The notes under the pieces are model-generated. The model worked only from the letters and a program-made list of their open reading frames with translations, was not told where the DNA came from and ran no database searches. The position numbers and the translations under genes were made by a program. Below are positions 32,487 through 40,222 of a stretch of DNA of 64,000 nucleotides, one piece after another (the first letter of the stretch is position 1; each line of letters opens with the position of its first letter). This DNA is from Streptomyces stelliscabiei (GTDB lineage Bacteria > Actinomycetota > Actinomycetes > Streptomycetales > Streptomycetaceae), in NCBI RefSeq assembly GCF_014873495.1, contig NZ_JADBGF010000002.1, positions 43,929-107,928 on the forward strand, read 5' to 3'.

Positions 32487-32723
32487 CTAGCCGGAGTGGC
32501 GGTTGTGGACGTTCTGCAGGGCGAGTACGACCTCACGGATGAACGCCGTGTCTCCGCCGCGGTAAGCCTGCGTGCCCCGGATGTTCACAACTCGGAGCCA
32601 GGCGTAGAAAGTGCCGAGTTCGTTCCCGTGCTGCGCAATCAAATCCTGTTTGATTTTTCGCTCGTGTTCCGCACGGTTGAACGCCTTCCGCTCTGCTTTC
32701 GTGAGCGGGCGACCTGCACTCAC
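32487..32723 (-). CDS. Small basic protein (78 aa)
   Basis: A 78-residue basic protein beginning SAGRPLTKAERKAFNRAEHE. GTG at 32723 overlaps the preceding stop (GTGA), so it is coupled to the coiled-coil gene. The C-terminal half (DTAFIREVVLALQNVHNRH) is helical. Function unknown; possible nucleic-acid or partner-protein binding. Confidence 0.65.
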   Translation of the reverse strand: MSAGRPLTKAERKAFNRAEHERKIKQDLIAQHGNELGTFYAWLRVVNIRGTQAYRGGDTAFIREVVLALQNVHNRHSG

Positions 32724-33211
32724 GCCGACTCCCTGCGGTCCAGGTTGTAAATCGACGTGGGGCCACCATAGCCCATATTCGGGCTCTGCACACCCTGCTG
32801 CCCCGGGTTTTCCGGGGCGGCCTGGAGCGGCGGGTTGTTCTTACGCTCCTTGAGCTGCGCCTTTTCCTTTCGCTGCTTCTTGACCTCCTTCAGCTTTTCG
32901 TCGTGGGCGGCGCGCTTATGGGCGCTCTTTTCCAGTCCGGCGGTAACGCCCTTCAGGTTCTTGAGAATGTCGGTCAGGGACTTTTCCACCGGGAAGGAGC
33001 GCAGCCGGGCCTGACCCCACTTGTCTCCCTCCACGCGCGCCTTTCGGCAGTGCACGCGGGTCTCGCGCTGGAGGATCTCCAGCTTGGCCTGCATGTCCAG
33101 CACGACCCGGTGGAAGTCCGCGAGGTAGTGCGCGTAGGCGGCGGGGTTCTGCGCGATCTCGCGCAGCGCCGCGTTCGGGTCGTCGAAGAAGGGCTTGTCT
33201 TCGGTGCTCAC
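32720..33211 (-). CDS. Coiled-coil protein of the transfer module
   Basis: A 163-residue helical protein with a strongly basic/charged central coiled coil (HKRAAHDEKLKEVKKQRKEK) and a polar tail with a GYGGPTSIYNLDR end. GTG at 33211 with GGAGG upstream. Coupled to the 78-residue gene. No family recognised. Its composition resembles linker proteins of conjugation gene clusters. Confidence 0.65.
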   Translation of the reverse strand: MSTEDKPFFDDPNAALREIAQNPAAYAHYLADFHRVVLDMQAKLEILQRETRVHCRKARVEGDKWGQARLRSFPVEKSLTDILKNLKGVTAGLEKSAHKRAAHDEKLKEVKKQRKEKAQLKERKNNPPLQAAPENPGQQGVQSPNMGYGGPTSIYNLDRRESA

Positions 33212-33279
33212 GGGGTCCTCCGTGGGGGTCGGATCTGCTGTACTCGGGGGGCTGTTGACTGCTTCCGGCAGTCGCAGCG

Positions 33280-33312
33280 GAGGGCCAGCCCGATTGCTGC
33301 GGGCTGGCCCTC
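33280..33312 (-). terminator. Hairpin terminator after the DUF2637 gene
   Basis: A 13-bp perfect stem (33280-33292 with 33300-33312) and 7-nt loop, 24 bases 3' of the DUF2637 gene stop. Confidence 0.7.
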
Positions 33313-33335
33313 ACTGGCGTGTGCCGGACGGTGGA

Positions 33336-35549
33336 TCACTTCAGGTACTTGTCCGCGTCCTCGGGACGCAGCAGGCCGGCCTCCTTCAGCAGCCGGACCG
33401 CGCGGGGCTGGTTGACGCTGAGCTTGGTGCGGGCCTGGTAGAGCGTGACGAAGCCGTCCTCGTCGCGCGGCAGGTTCTGTACGAGCGGCAGGAGTTCAGC
33501 ATCCGTCCGTACAGGCGTACCGGTACGGTCCGCACCCGCCGCGCCGCTGGTTCCGGTTGCGGGAGAGGACGTGGCGTCCGTACCGGTACGGGCGCCCGGT
33601 ACGCCGTCGCCGCCGGACTGTGTACGGACGCTGACCGTGCCGGTACGCCCCTGTACGGCCGCGCTGGCCGTACCGGTGCGTCCCGCAGCCGGTGTACCTG
33701 TACGCCGCGCCCCGTCAGGGGCGGTGTGTACGCCGTCTGTACGGTCGCTGTACGGCCTGGTCAGCGCCGCTTCATTCCCGCCATCGTGCGGCGGGTGAGG
33801 CGCGGCATGTACAGGGTCCGTACCGTCCCGTCCGATGCCCGTTCCGTCCGGCCGTACCGAGCCGTGAGCGGCGTACTGGTCGCGGCTGGCGGCCCCTGTA
33901 CGGCTGGACGACGCGGTGTCCGTCCCGTCGGGACGCCGGTGCGTACCTGTACGGGCGGGCGTTCCGTTTCCGCTGTCCGTACCGGTACGGCCGTCCGCAG
34001 CGGCTGTACTGCCGTGGCTGTCCGTACCGTCGTCGTGCATGAGCGTGTGGACGCGCCAGATGACGGCCACGAAGATCAGCACGACGAACGTGGTCAGCTG
34101 CCACGGTGCCGACTCGCCCGGCTTGACGATGTGGGCCTGCTCGGACAGGTGGTAGGTCACGTTCGCCGACGCCATCAGCAGCAGCGCGTACGGGATGTCC
34201 TTCTTCGCGCGGAAGGCGGTGACGCAGTAGACGTCGATGCTGACGGGCAGCAGCGGGGCAACGTACTGGTTGATGCCGACCATGCGGGCCAGCTCGTACT
34301 CGCCGGAGGCGGCGAGACCGACGCCGGCGGCCAGCGCGATCCACGGGGCCGTCTTCCATGCCTTGCGGCTGAGGTTCTGCTGCCAGCCCCGGAAGCGGGA
34401 GTTGGCCCGCTTGGCCTCGCGGGCCTCATCGAGCAGCCGGCGGGCGCGGGCCTCATCGGCCTGCGCCCGGTCGGTGATGCCCTTCGCCTTGCGCTCCGCC
34501 TCGGTGGTGATGCGGCTCGCTTCCTTCTGGGCGGCCTCGCGCAGCTGCGCCGCGACGGTCTTGGCTTCCTCCCGCAGCCGCTCGCGCTGCTTGTCGCACG
34601 CCTGCTTGAGCCCGGCGAGTTCGTCGGCGAGGGCCTTGCGCTTGGCGGCGGCCTCCGTGTCGAACTGGTCGGTGAGCTCGCGCAGCCTCGTCCGCAGCTC
34701 CGTGCGTGCCTGCTCCGCCTCGGTGTGCGCGGCGGCGACATGCTGGTCGGCTTCGCGGCGCCGGTCGTCGGCGGCCTTGACCGCGTCCGCGTACAGCGCC
34801 TCCGCCTCCGCGCGGCGGCCGTCGTACTGTTCAGCCGCCGTCGCCGCGAGCTGGGCGAACCGCTCGCGGGCCTGGTCGACCTCGCGCTGCGCAGCGGCCA
34901 CCAGTTCGTCGGCCTGCTCCTGGGCGCGGGCGAGGATCTGGCCGGCGTCGATGCGGCGCTGGTCGACCAGAGCCGCGATCTCGGTGAGGTCGGCCTCCGC
35001 CAGGCGGCGCAGCTCGGCAACCGCCTTGCCGGTCGCTTCGCGGTCGGTGGCGGCCAGTTCGGTCAGGTCGGCGACCTGCGCACGGGCCTCCGCCACCAGC
35101 CTCTCGGCATGGTCGCGGGCCTCGCTCAGGAGCCGGTCGGCCTCGCCGCGCGCCGCCTCCAGGTCGCTCGATGCCGCCGCGCGCTGGGCGGTGGCCTCCT
35201 GGTCGGCGTCAGCGGTGATGTCCGCAGCGCGGGTCTGCGCCTCGGTCATCAGCACGGTGACGTGCTCGTGCGTTTCGGCGACGGTGCGCGCGGCCGCACT
35301 CTCGGCTTCCGCCTGGAGGGCGGCGGCCTGCTCGCGCGCGGTGTCGATGACGTCGGCGGCCCGGTCCCGGGCGTCCGCGACGCGGACCAGCGCCTCGAGG
35401 TCGACGACCTCCGTCTCCGTCTGCGTGGTCCCGGCCGGGGCCGGGGAGGTGTCGGGGGTGGGAGAGGCGGTGGGCTGCGAAGCCGGACGGGTCGCCGCCG
35501 CCTTCTTGCGAGCGGTGGGCCTCTTGTTGCGGGTTCGTGTGGCGGCCAC
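33336..35549 (-). CDS. DUF2637 (Spd-like) membrane protein with long coiled coil and RTGT repeats
   Basis: A 737-residue protein in four parts. First, a basic N-terminus (RTRNKRPTARKKAAA). Second, an Ala/Glu-rich coiled coil of about 320 residues. Third, a DUF2637 membrane domain with helices around WIALAAGVGLAASGEYELAR, YVAPLLPVSIDVYCVTAF and TTFVVLIFVAVIWRVHTL. Fourth, a disordered tail with seven RTGT motifs ending in a small winged-helix-like segment (FVTLYQARTKLSVNQPRAVR). DUF2637 proteins are common in Streptomyces conjugative plasmids and resemble spread (Spd) proteins. GTG 35549, four bases after AAAGGAGG, is preferred; a GTG at 35615 would overlap the upstream gene. Confidence 0.8.
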   Translation of the reverse strand: MAATRTRNKRPTARKKAAATRPASQPTASPTPDTSPAPAGTTQTETEVVDLEALVRVADARDRAADVIDTAREQAAALQAEAESAAARTVAETHEHVTVLMTEAQTRAADITADADQEATAQRAAASSDLEAARGEADRLLSEARDHAERLVAEARAQVADLTELAATDREATGKAVAELRRLAEADLTEIAALVDQRRIDAGQILARAQEQADELVAAAQREVDQARERFAQLAATAAEQYDGRRAEAEALYADAVKAADDRRREADQHVAAAHTEAEQARTELRTRLRELTDQFDTEAAAKRKALADELAGLKQACDKQRERLREEAKTVAAQLREAAQKEASRITTEAERKAKGITDRAQADEARARRLLDEAREAKRANSRFRGWQQNLSRKAWKTAPWIALAAGVGLAASGEYELARMVGINQYVAPLLPVSIDVYCVTAFRAKKDIPYALLLMASANVTYHLSEQAHIVKPGESAPWQLTTFVVLIFVAVIWRVHTLMHDDGTDSHGSTAAADGRTGTDSGNGTPARTGTHRRPDGTDTASSSRTGAASRDQYAAHGSVRPDGTGIGRDGTDPVHAAPHPPHDGGNEAALTRPYSDRTDGVHTAPDGARRTGTPAAGRTGTASAAVQGRTGTVSVRTQSGGDGVPGARTGTDATSSPATGTSGAAGADRTGTPVRTDAELLPLVQNLPRDEDGFVTLYQARTKLSVNQPRAVRLLKEAGLLRPEDADKYLK

Positions 35550-35607
35550 GCCGCCTCCTTTCAGGTCGGGTGCCGCCCGGGTGGGCGGCGGTTCAGGGGT
35601 GGTTCTG

Positions 35608-35973
35608 TCAGTCACGCTGGACGGGCAGCTCCGGCCGCTGGTTGGCGGTCGCGTGCTGCTGGGTGAGCCAGGCGAGGGCGGCCGCGGTCATGTCGTCGGC
35701 CGCGCTGTCGGTGTTCAGCGGGGCGGTGTCGATGTCGCGCATCGCGTCGACGGACGGCAGCAGGCGCATGTACTCGGGGTTCGCGAAGTAGATCGAGCTG
35801 CCCGACGGCAGCGGCGTCAGGTCGTAGGTGTTGTCCAGGCAGACCCGGTCGACGCGGCAGACGAAGGTGTGGCCGGCCTGCCCGGTCCAGAACATCTCCG
35901 GGTCGCGGTACAGGACGAACTGGCCCCGCTGGAACTTGATCGCGGGGGTGGTGCTCTGGGCGCTGTCGCGCAC
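35608..35973 (-). CDS. Hypothetical protein (121 aa)
   Basis: A 121-residue soluble protein. GTG start at 35973 with AAGGAG seven bases upstream; the open frame to 36273 is shadow. It contains a beta-rich middle (KFQRGQFVLYRDPEMFWTGQ, HTFVCRVDRVCLDNTYDL) and a helical end. No family recognised. It lies immediately upstream of the DUF2637 gene. Confidence 0.65.
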   Translation of the reverse strand: MRDSAQSTTPAIKFQRGQFVLYRDPEMFWTGQAGHTFVCRVDRVCLDNTYDLTPLPSGSSIYFANPEYMRLLPSVDAMRDIDTAPLNTDSAADDMTAAALAWLTQQHATANQRPELPVQRD

Positions 35974-36083
35974 GGCAACTCCTTGGCGGCTCACGTGGTC
36001 CGGACTGTCCGGCTCCCCGTCACCGCCCGACCCGGCCGCCACGGTGGTGGGCGGTCGGTGCGGGCGGATCAGGCAGCCGTCAG

Positions 36084-36341
36084 TCAGGCCGCGGCCGCGA
36101 GGGGCCGGTGCGGGGCGACGACCTGGCCGTCGGGGAGCAGCTCGCCGGTGTCCTCGAAGAGCACGACGTCGTTGCACAGCAGGCTCCAGCCCTGCTCCGG
36201 GTGAGCGGCCACGACGATGGCGGCCTCGCGGTCCGAGCTGCTGGCCGACGGGCACTTCGGGGTGTGCGTGCACAGCGAGTCCGGCAACCGGGTGGTGCCG
36301 GTGGCGGTCGTCGCGGTGTCGAGCTGGGTGCTGCGTTGCAT
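36084..36341 (-). CDS. DUF5999-family small protein
   Basis: An 85-residue protein with TPKCPSASSSDREAAIVVAA, HPEQGWSLLCNDVVLFEDTG and ELLPDGQVVAPHRPL. These are hallmarks of DUF5999, a small actinomycete protein found near regulators and in mobile elements. One cysteine pair is visible. The start at 36341 lies 146 bases downstream of the WhiB gene. Function unknown. Confidence 0.8.
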   Translation of the reverse strand: MQRSTQLDTATTATGTTRLPDSLCTHTPKCPSASSSDREAAIVVAAHPEQGWSLLCNDVVLFEDTGELLPDGQVVAPHRPLAAAA

Positions 36342-36487
36342 GAGCTCTCCTGGCGAGGGGAAGCGAGCCCGAGACTTTCCCGGGCTGGAGACGTGCGAAA
36401 GGCCGACTGCCCGTCCGGCGGGCGGCTGGCCTGGTCGAACAGCGTGGTGCGGACAGGGAGTTGCTTGCCGCTCCCGTCCGGCGGGAG

Positions 36488-36808
36488 TCAGGCGGAGACG
36501 GCCGCGGCGCGCTCGCGGGCGGCGCGACGCTTGAGGGAGCGGCGCTCCTTCTCGGACATGCCGCCCCACACGCCCGACTCGTTGCGGTCCAGCGCGCCCT
36601 GGAGGCAGCTCTCGATCAGCGGGCAGCCGCGGCGGCAGACGGCCTTGGCCTCCTCGATCTGGAGCAGCGCCGGGCCGGTGTCGCCGATGGGGAAGAACAG
36701 CTCGGGGTCCTCTTCGGCGCAGGCCGGACGGGGCCGGTCCGGGGCCTCGGTGGAGACGGGCGCGTAGGCGTGGCTGCGTACGACGGCGACGGACACTCGC
36801 ATCTTCAT
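36488..36808 (-). CDS. WhiB-like (Wbl) iron-sulfur regulator
   Basis: A 106-residue Wbl transcription factor. Cluster ligands are C30, C58, C62 and C68. After the cluster comes the Wbl turn GVWGGMSEKERRSL and a basic DNA-contacting tail (KRRAARERAAA). The inner spacing is C-x3-C rather than the usual C-x2-C, and the first gap is long (27 residues). Wbl proteins bind the principal sigma factor and redirect transcription in response to redox or NO. It is transcribed in the same direction as the anti-sigma-like ATPase gene upstream and is probably a regulator of the plasmid module. Start ATG 36808 (or 36802) with GGGAGG upstream. Confidence 0.9.
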   Translation of the reverse strand: MKMRVSVAVVRSHAYAPVSTEAPDRPRPACAEEDPELFFPIGDTGPALLQIEEAKAVCRRGCPLIESCLQGALDRNESGVWGGMSEKERRSLKRRAARERAAAVSA

Positions 36809-36831
36809 TTGGGCCTCCCAAAGATCCGTGT

Positions 36832-36870
36832 ACGAGGCAGCCCCGGGGCGGTACCCCGGGGCTGCCTCGT
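36832..36870 (-). terminator. Hairpin terminator after the ATPase gene
   Basis: A perfect 17-bp stem (36832-36848 with 36854-36870) and 5-nt loop, between the ATP-binding protein gene and whiB. Strong intrinsic-type terminator, so whiB probably has its own promoter. Confidence 0.75.
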
Positions 36871-36889
36871 GTGTTGGCTGCGGGCTGAA

Positions 36890-37375
36890 CTACCTGGCGT
36901 CGATGCGGCAGCGGATCTGCTTGCCGACCGGCGAGGGCACGATGTCCCAGCCGGGCGCCAGCATGTCCAGCAGACCCAGGCCGCGCCCGGACTCCGCGTT
37001 GTCGCTGTCCATCGCCACCGCGCTGCGGTGAGGCAGCAGATCGGCGGCGGGGTCGTGCACGTTCACCTGGACGCTGCGCCCGGTGACGTACACCTCTACG
37101 ACCAGCGGCACGTGATCACCGCAGGCCCGCACAGCGTTGCCGAGCAGCTCCGAGACGAGCCACTCAGCGGTGTCGGCGGTCGCCTGGCCAGCCCCGTACG
37201 CCATCGGCACCGACACGGTCAGACCGCGCACCGTGCTGAAGGCGAACTCGGAGGCCGTGATGTGGGCGACGAACCCGCCCGCGCGGTGACGCAGGTGGAA
37301 GCCGGGGACGGAGGCCGGAAGCGCCGGCCGGTCCGCAACCATCGTTCCGGTACCCGAGACGGTGAGCGTCGTCAC
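36890..37375 (-). CDS. HATPase_c (anti-sigma-factor/SpoIIAB-like) ATP-binding protein
   Basis: A 161-residue protein with a single histidine-kinase-like ATPase fold: N-box EWLVSELLGNAVRAC, VNVHDPAADL (G1-like), and SGRGLGLLDMLAPGWDIVPS (G2 region). Such short ATPases, abundant in Streptomyces, act as anti-sigma kinases or partners of small regulators. GTG at 37375 overlaps the stop of a 35-codon ORF (GTGA). The open frame upstream to 37582 is unlikely coding. Confidence 0.85.
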   Translation of the reverse strand: MTTLTVSGTGTMVADRPALPASVPGFHLRHRAGGFVAHITASEFAFSTVRGLTVSVPMAYGAGQATADTAEWLVSELLGNAVRACGDHVPLVVEVYVTGRSVQVNVHDPAADLLPHRSAVAMDSDNAESGRGLGLLDMLAPGWDIVPSPVGKQIRCRIDAR

Positions 37376-37479
37376 TGTGAACCGCCGCCCTTGCCGCCCT
37401 GGCGGACCCGGCGCAGCGCTTCGTCCATGTCCGGGTCGCTGTCCCCCTGCGCACCGAACGGGGCGAGGGATGTCATCAT
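37372..37479 (-). CDS. Tiny ORF (35 aa) coupled to the ATPase gene
   Basis: ATG 37479 (or 37476) to TGA 37372 encodes MMTSLAPFGAQGDSDPDMDE then ALRRVRQGGKGGGSQ. Its stop overlaps the GTG of the ATPase gene, so translation of the ATPase depends on it. It may be a leader peptide or a small partner. The Shine-Dalgarno is weak. Confidence 0.5.
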   Translation of the reverse strand: MMTSLAPFGAQGDSDPDMDEALRRVRQGGKGGGSQ

Positions 37480-37578
37480 GTAGCTCAAGGTTGTTGTCCT
37501 TCCGCGAAGGGGATGACCTGCTGAACGGCCTCGGGGCGCAATCCCGGGGCCGCTCGTTTTGGCTGGTCGTACGAGCAG

Positions 37579-37625
37579 CCACGGCCCCGGCCGACCCGAG
37601 GTGATCGGGTCGGCCGGGGCCGTGG
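37579..37625 (-). terminator. 20-bp perfect stem terminator
   Basis: The strongest hairpin in the window: 37579-37598 pairs perfectly with 37606-37625 around a 7-nt loop, right after the first gene of the minus-strand array (stop at 37644). It should stop most transcription, implying a separate promoter for the genes below. Confidence 0.8.
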
Positions 37626-37643
37626 TCGTTCGTGCGGGGCGGC

Positions 37644-38210
37644 TCAGTGCGCGGGGCGCTTGGGGTGAAGCGTGGTCAGCGGAACCGCAGGGCCCTCCGT
37701 GGGAGCGTCACCAGCGGGCACCTCCTGGCGGTTCTTGTCGGCGTCTGCCACGCGGGGCAGCACCGCGTTCCAGTCGGCCACGCGCCTGGTCGGCGTGCGC
37801 TCCGCACGAGCCCGCAGGGTCCGGTCGGTCTGCGGACTGAACGCCTTGGGGAGCACCGCGGTGGGCTGGCGGCTGGAGGCTTCCGTGATGGCGTCGGCCA
37901 GGAGCTCCCGCCACTCAGCGATCGTCAGATCGAGCTTCACTCGCCGGTTGCTGCCGATGCATCGGCGGGGTTCGGCGGTGCCGGCGCGGCCGGTGTGGTG
38001 GGGGACCAGCTTCGGGTTGCGGCCGTCGTGCCCGGTGATGGGGCACCAGCGACTGCAGTTCGGGCAGACCAGGCTCTCCGTGCCGGGGAGCAGGTCGATG
38101 TCGATGGGGGGCAGCTTCGAGACGGCGATCGCGGGGAGGCTGCTGACCTGCTTCGTGCGGGTCCGGGTCGGACGCTTGCGGGCCGTGGGCATCGCGGACG
38201 TGATGGTCAT
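37644..38210 (-). CDS. Putative zinc-binding basic protein, first gene of the minus-strand array
   Basis: A 188-residue protein with a basic N-terminus (PTARKRPTRTRTKQ) and a cysteine/histidine cluster VCPNCSRWCPITGHDG followed by HHTGRAG and RRCIGSNRR. One or two zinc sites are likely. The helical middle reads TIAEWRELLADAITEAS. The start at 38210 has AAGGAGATC upstream. It is divergent from the GntR regulator, so it is the most likely direct target of that regulator. Confidence 0.7.
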   Translation of the reverse strand: MTITSAMPTARKRPTRTRTKQVSSLPAIAVSKLPPIDIDLLPGTESLVCPNCSRWCPITGHDGRNPKLVPHHTGRAGTAEPRRCIGSNRRVKLDLTIAEWRELLADAITEASSRQPTAVLPKAFSPQTDRTLRARAERTPTRRVADWNAVLPRVADADKNRQEVPAGDAPTEGPAVPLTTLHPKRPAH

Positions 38211-38685
38211 GCGGATCTCCTTGTGTACGGAGGGGAGGGGCTGCGTCGCGGTGCTCTCTCCGCCCGCCAGGCGCACGGGAGACCCGGCGTCCTGGAGGAC
38301 GGACAGCGCATAGCGCTGCGACGTGCATGCAGGTGAGTCGAGACCAGGGGATTTAGTGGTGCATCAACCCTGGCCACCCCGAGGGGCGGACGACTTCCTG
38401 CGGTCTTGCGACCGGCGAGGTACCAAAACGTGCAGGTACAGCACCGGCTACGCCCTGCATCCGGCTACTCACCGCTTGCTGGCGCATCTCGATTAGAACC
38501 CCGCTATCCCCCCAGGGTCAACCTGTCTAGCTAAGTAGTTTCTTGCACCAGCTCTGACCTGCTAGTTTCGTGTCGTCATTAAACGCCAGCGAGTCTCGGC
38601 TTTCGGGAAACAACTAGACATGCGATGCTGTGCGCGTCGGGTAGCGAGATCCGCTAGCGACACGATGCGCATGAGAGGGGGAGCA
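38211..38685. promoter_or_regulatory. Divergent control region of the GntR regulator and minus-strand array
   Basis: A non-coding 475-base region, more AT-rich than its surroundings at 38500-38630. Three related sites are visible: TGTCTAGCTAAGTAGTTTC (38524-38542), GCTAGTTTCG (38561-38570) and, inverted, TGTCTAGTTGTTTC (38607-38620). Each combines CTAG with a following GTTTC. They are good candidates for the GntR (KorSA-like) operator controlling both directions. No regulated promoter elements could be assigned with confidence. Confidence 0.6.
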
Positions 38686-39498
38686 GTGGCCGCCAAGCAG
38701 AAGGAACCAGGGAAGGTCGAACGGATCTCGTCTGAGATCCGGGACAAGATCGCGCGGGGCGTACTCGCGCCTGGGTCGCGGCTGCCCGGCGTGCCTCAGC
38801 TTCAGAAAGAGCACGGCATCGCGTACCAAACGGCCCGTGACATCTACGGCCTCCTGGAGAGCGAAGGCCTGCTGTTCTCTCGGCAAGGGAAGGGCACCTA
38901 CGTCTCGTTGGTGCTCGGCAAGATCGTGTCTGAGCGAAACCAGCGCTACCTCCCGAAGTTGAGGGAGGCCGGCGGAGCGGTCGGCGCCTTTGAGGCTGAG
39001 ATGCGAGCGATGGGGTTCGAGACGCGGCCAGCGACTCTCACCATCGCCAGGGATGTGCCGCCCAGGAAGGTCGCCGAGATCTTCGGGATGCACCACCGCG
39101 CAAAAACTCTCAAGCGTGAACGGATCATGCCCGTGGGGCTGCCCGGCAACGATGAAGCCGAGGAGGTCGTTCAGGTCGCCACGTCGTGGTTCCCGCCGGA
39201 CGTTGCAGACGCCTGCCCTGTACTCGCTGAGAAGAACACGGGTACAGGGGGGAGCAAGTCCCGCATGGCGGAAGCCGGATTCAAGCAGGTCCGGTTGCGA
39301 GAGGAGATCGAGGTCAGATCCCCGACCGCGGAGGAGGCGGCAGCGCTCGGCATCCCGGTTGAGCAGGCCGTCATGGAGATCACGCACAAGGGGCTGACCG
39401 CTGAAGGTCGCGTCGTCGAGATCGGCCTGCACGTCCTGCCGCGTTCGAAATGGAGGCTGGCATACGAGTGGGTCATCGACGCCACTGACACCAGCTGA
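38686..39498 (+). CDS. GntR-family (HutC/UTRA-type) regulator, KorSA-like
   Basis: A 270-residue repressor. The N-terminal winged helix (about 10-75) reads KVERISSEIRDKIARGVLAP, GSRLPGVPQLQKEHGIAYQT and SEGLLFSRQGKGTYVS. The C-terminal UTRA domain begins near 110 (GAFEAEMRAMGFETRPATLT) and ends with GRVVEIGLHVLPRSKWRLAY. Streptomyces plasmids and integrative elements use such KorSA/TraR proteins to repress their transfer genes. GTG 38686 is preferred because GAGAGGGGGAG precedes it; in-frame starts exist at 38671 and 38665. It is divergent from the transfer array. Confidence 0.88.
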   Translation: MAAKQKEPGKVERISSEIRDKIARGVLAPGSRLPGVPQLQKEHGIAYQTARDIYGLLESEGLLFSRQGKGTYVSLVLGKIVSERNQRYLPKLREAGGAVGAFEAEMRAMGFETRPATLTIARDVPPRKVAEIFGMHHRAKTLKRERIMPVGLPGNDEAEEVVQVATSWFPPDVADACPVLAEKNTGTGGSKSRMAEAGFKQVRLREEIEVRSPTAEEAAALGIPVEQAVMEITHKGLTAEGRVVEIGLHVLPRSKWRLAYEWVIDATDTS

Positions 39499-39582
39499 CC
39501 AGCAAAAAGTGCCCGCGCTGACAACGCGAGCATCAGAACGGAACAAGTACCCATAACCACACCAGCTAGGAGCATTCAGTAC

Positions 39583-40143
39583 ATGGCTAGCAACCAAATC
39601 GACGACAACGGCGTGATCCTGCGCGACGCTCGCACTCGGTACACCACCGGGCAGCGCGAAGAGAACGGTGCGCACGGGGCGTTCGACGCTGAGCTGCGCC
39701 GATCCGGCCGCAGCCCGCGTACCGAGGTCACCGTCAGCCGGGCCGCGGCGCCGGCCGACGTCGCTGAGCTCCTGGGCGTCGAAGGTGACGTCGTCGTACG
39801 AGCTCGGCAGATGTTCGATGGCGACCGCGTCATCCAAATCGCCACCACGTACATCCCCGTCGACATCGCAGAGGCTGCGGGAATCGAGCAGGTCGACACC
39901 GGTGTCGGCGGCATCATCAGCCGCATGAAGGAAGCCGGGTACGACCAGGGCGACACCGCCGTCGAAGACATCGAGCTCCGCACCGCGACCTCGGAGGAGT
40001 CCGCCATCCTTGGCCTGTCCAACGGCGCGGAGGTCGTGACCATCAACCACATCGGCGCGACGGCCGACGGGCGCGTGGTCGAGGTCACCCAGCACGTTCT
40101 GGGCAAGGGCTGGAAGCTGCGGTACGCCGCCCCGCTCGCCTGA
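39583..40143 (+). CDS. UTRA-domain-only paralogue of the GntR regulator
   Basis: A 186-residue protein that aligns end to end with the C-terminal domain of the preceding regulator (GAFDAELRRSGRSPRTEVTV against GAFEAEMRAMGFETRPATLT; ISRMKEAGYDQ against KSRMAEAGFKQ; ADGRVVEVTQHVLGKGWKLR against AEGRVVEIGLHVLPRSKWRL). It has no DNA-binding domain: the N-terminal 28 residues are polar. UTRA domains bind small ligands and dimerise, so it may heterodimerise with the repressor or sequester its inducer. It has its own RBS 84 bases after the regulator and ends before a terminator. Confidence 0.8.
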   Translation: MASNQIDDNGVILRDARTRYTTGQREENGAHGAFDAELRRSGRSPRTEVTVSRAAAPADVAELLGVEGDVVVRARQMFDGDRVIQIATTYIPVDIAEAAGIEQVDTGVGGIISRMKEAGYDQGDTAVEDIELRTATSEESAILGLSNGAEVVTINHIGATADGRVVEVTQHVLGKGWKLRYAAPLA

Positions 40144-40155
40144 CAAACCACCCTG

Positions 40156-40180
40156 GGCGCCCCGGCCTCGCCGGGGCGCC
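40156..40180 (+). terminator. Hairpin terminator after the UTRA gene
   Basis: An 11-bp perfect stem (40156-40166 with 40170-40180) with a 3-nt loop, 13 bases past the stop. Confidence 0.75.
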
Positions 40181-40222
40181 TCCGCATCTGGCCCCTCTGG
40201 ACTTCTGGAGACCGATCCCCGC

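Noticed and set aside
33500..34035. CRISPR-like repeat array
   Set aside because: The repeated GTACCGGTACGG units vary in spacing and lie within an open frame encoding RTGT motifs; no regular repeat-spacer structure.
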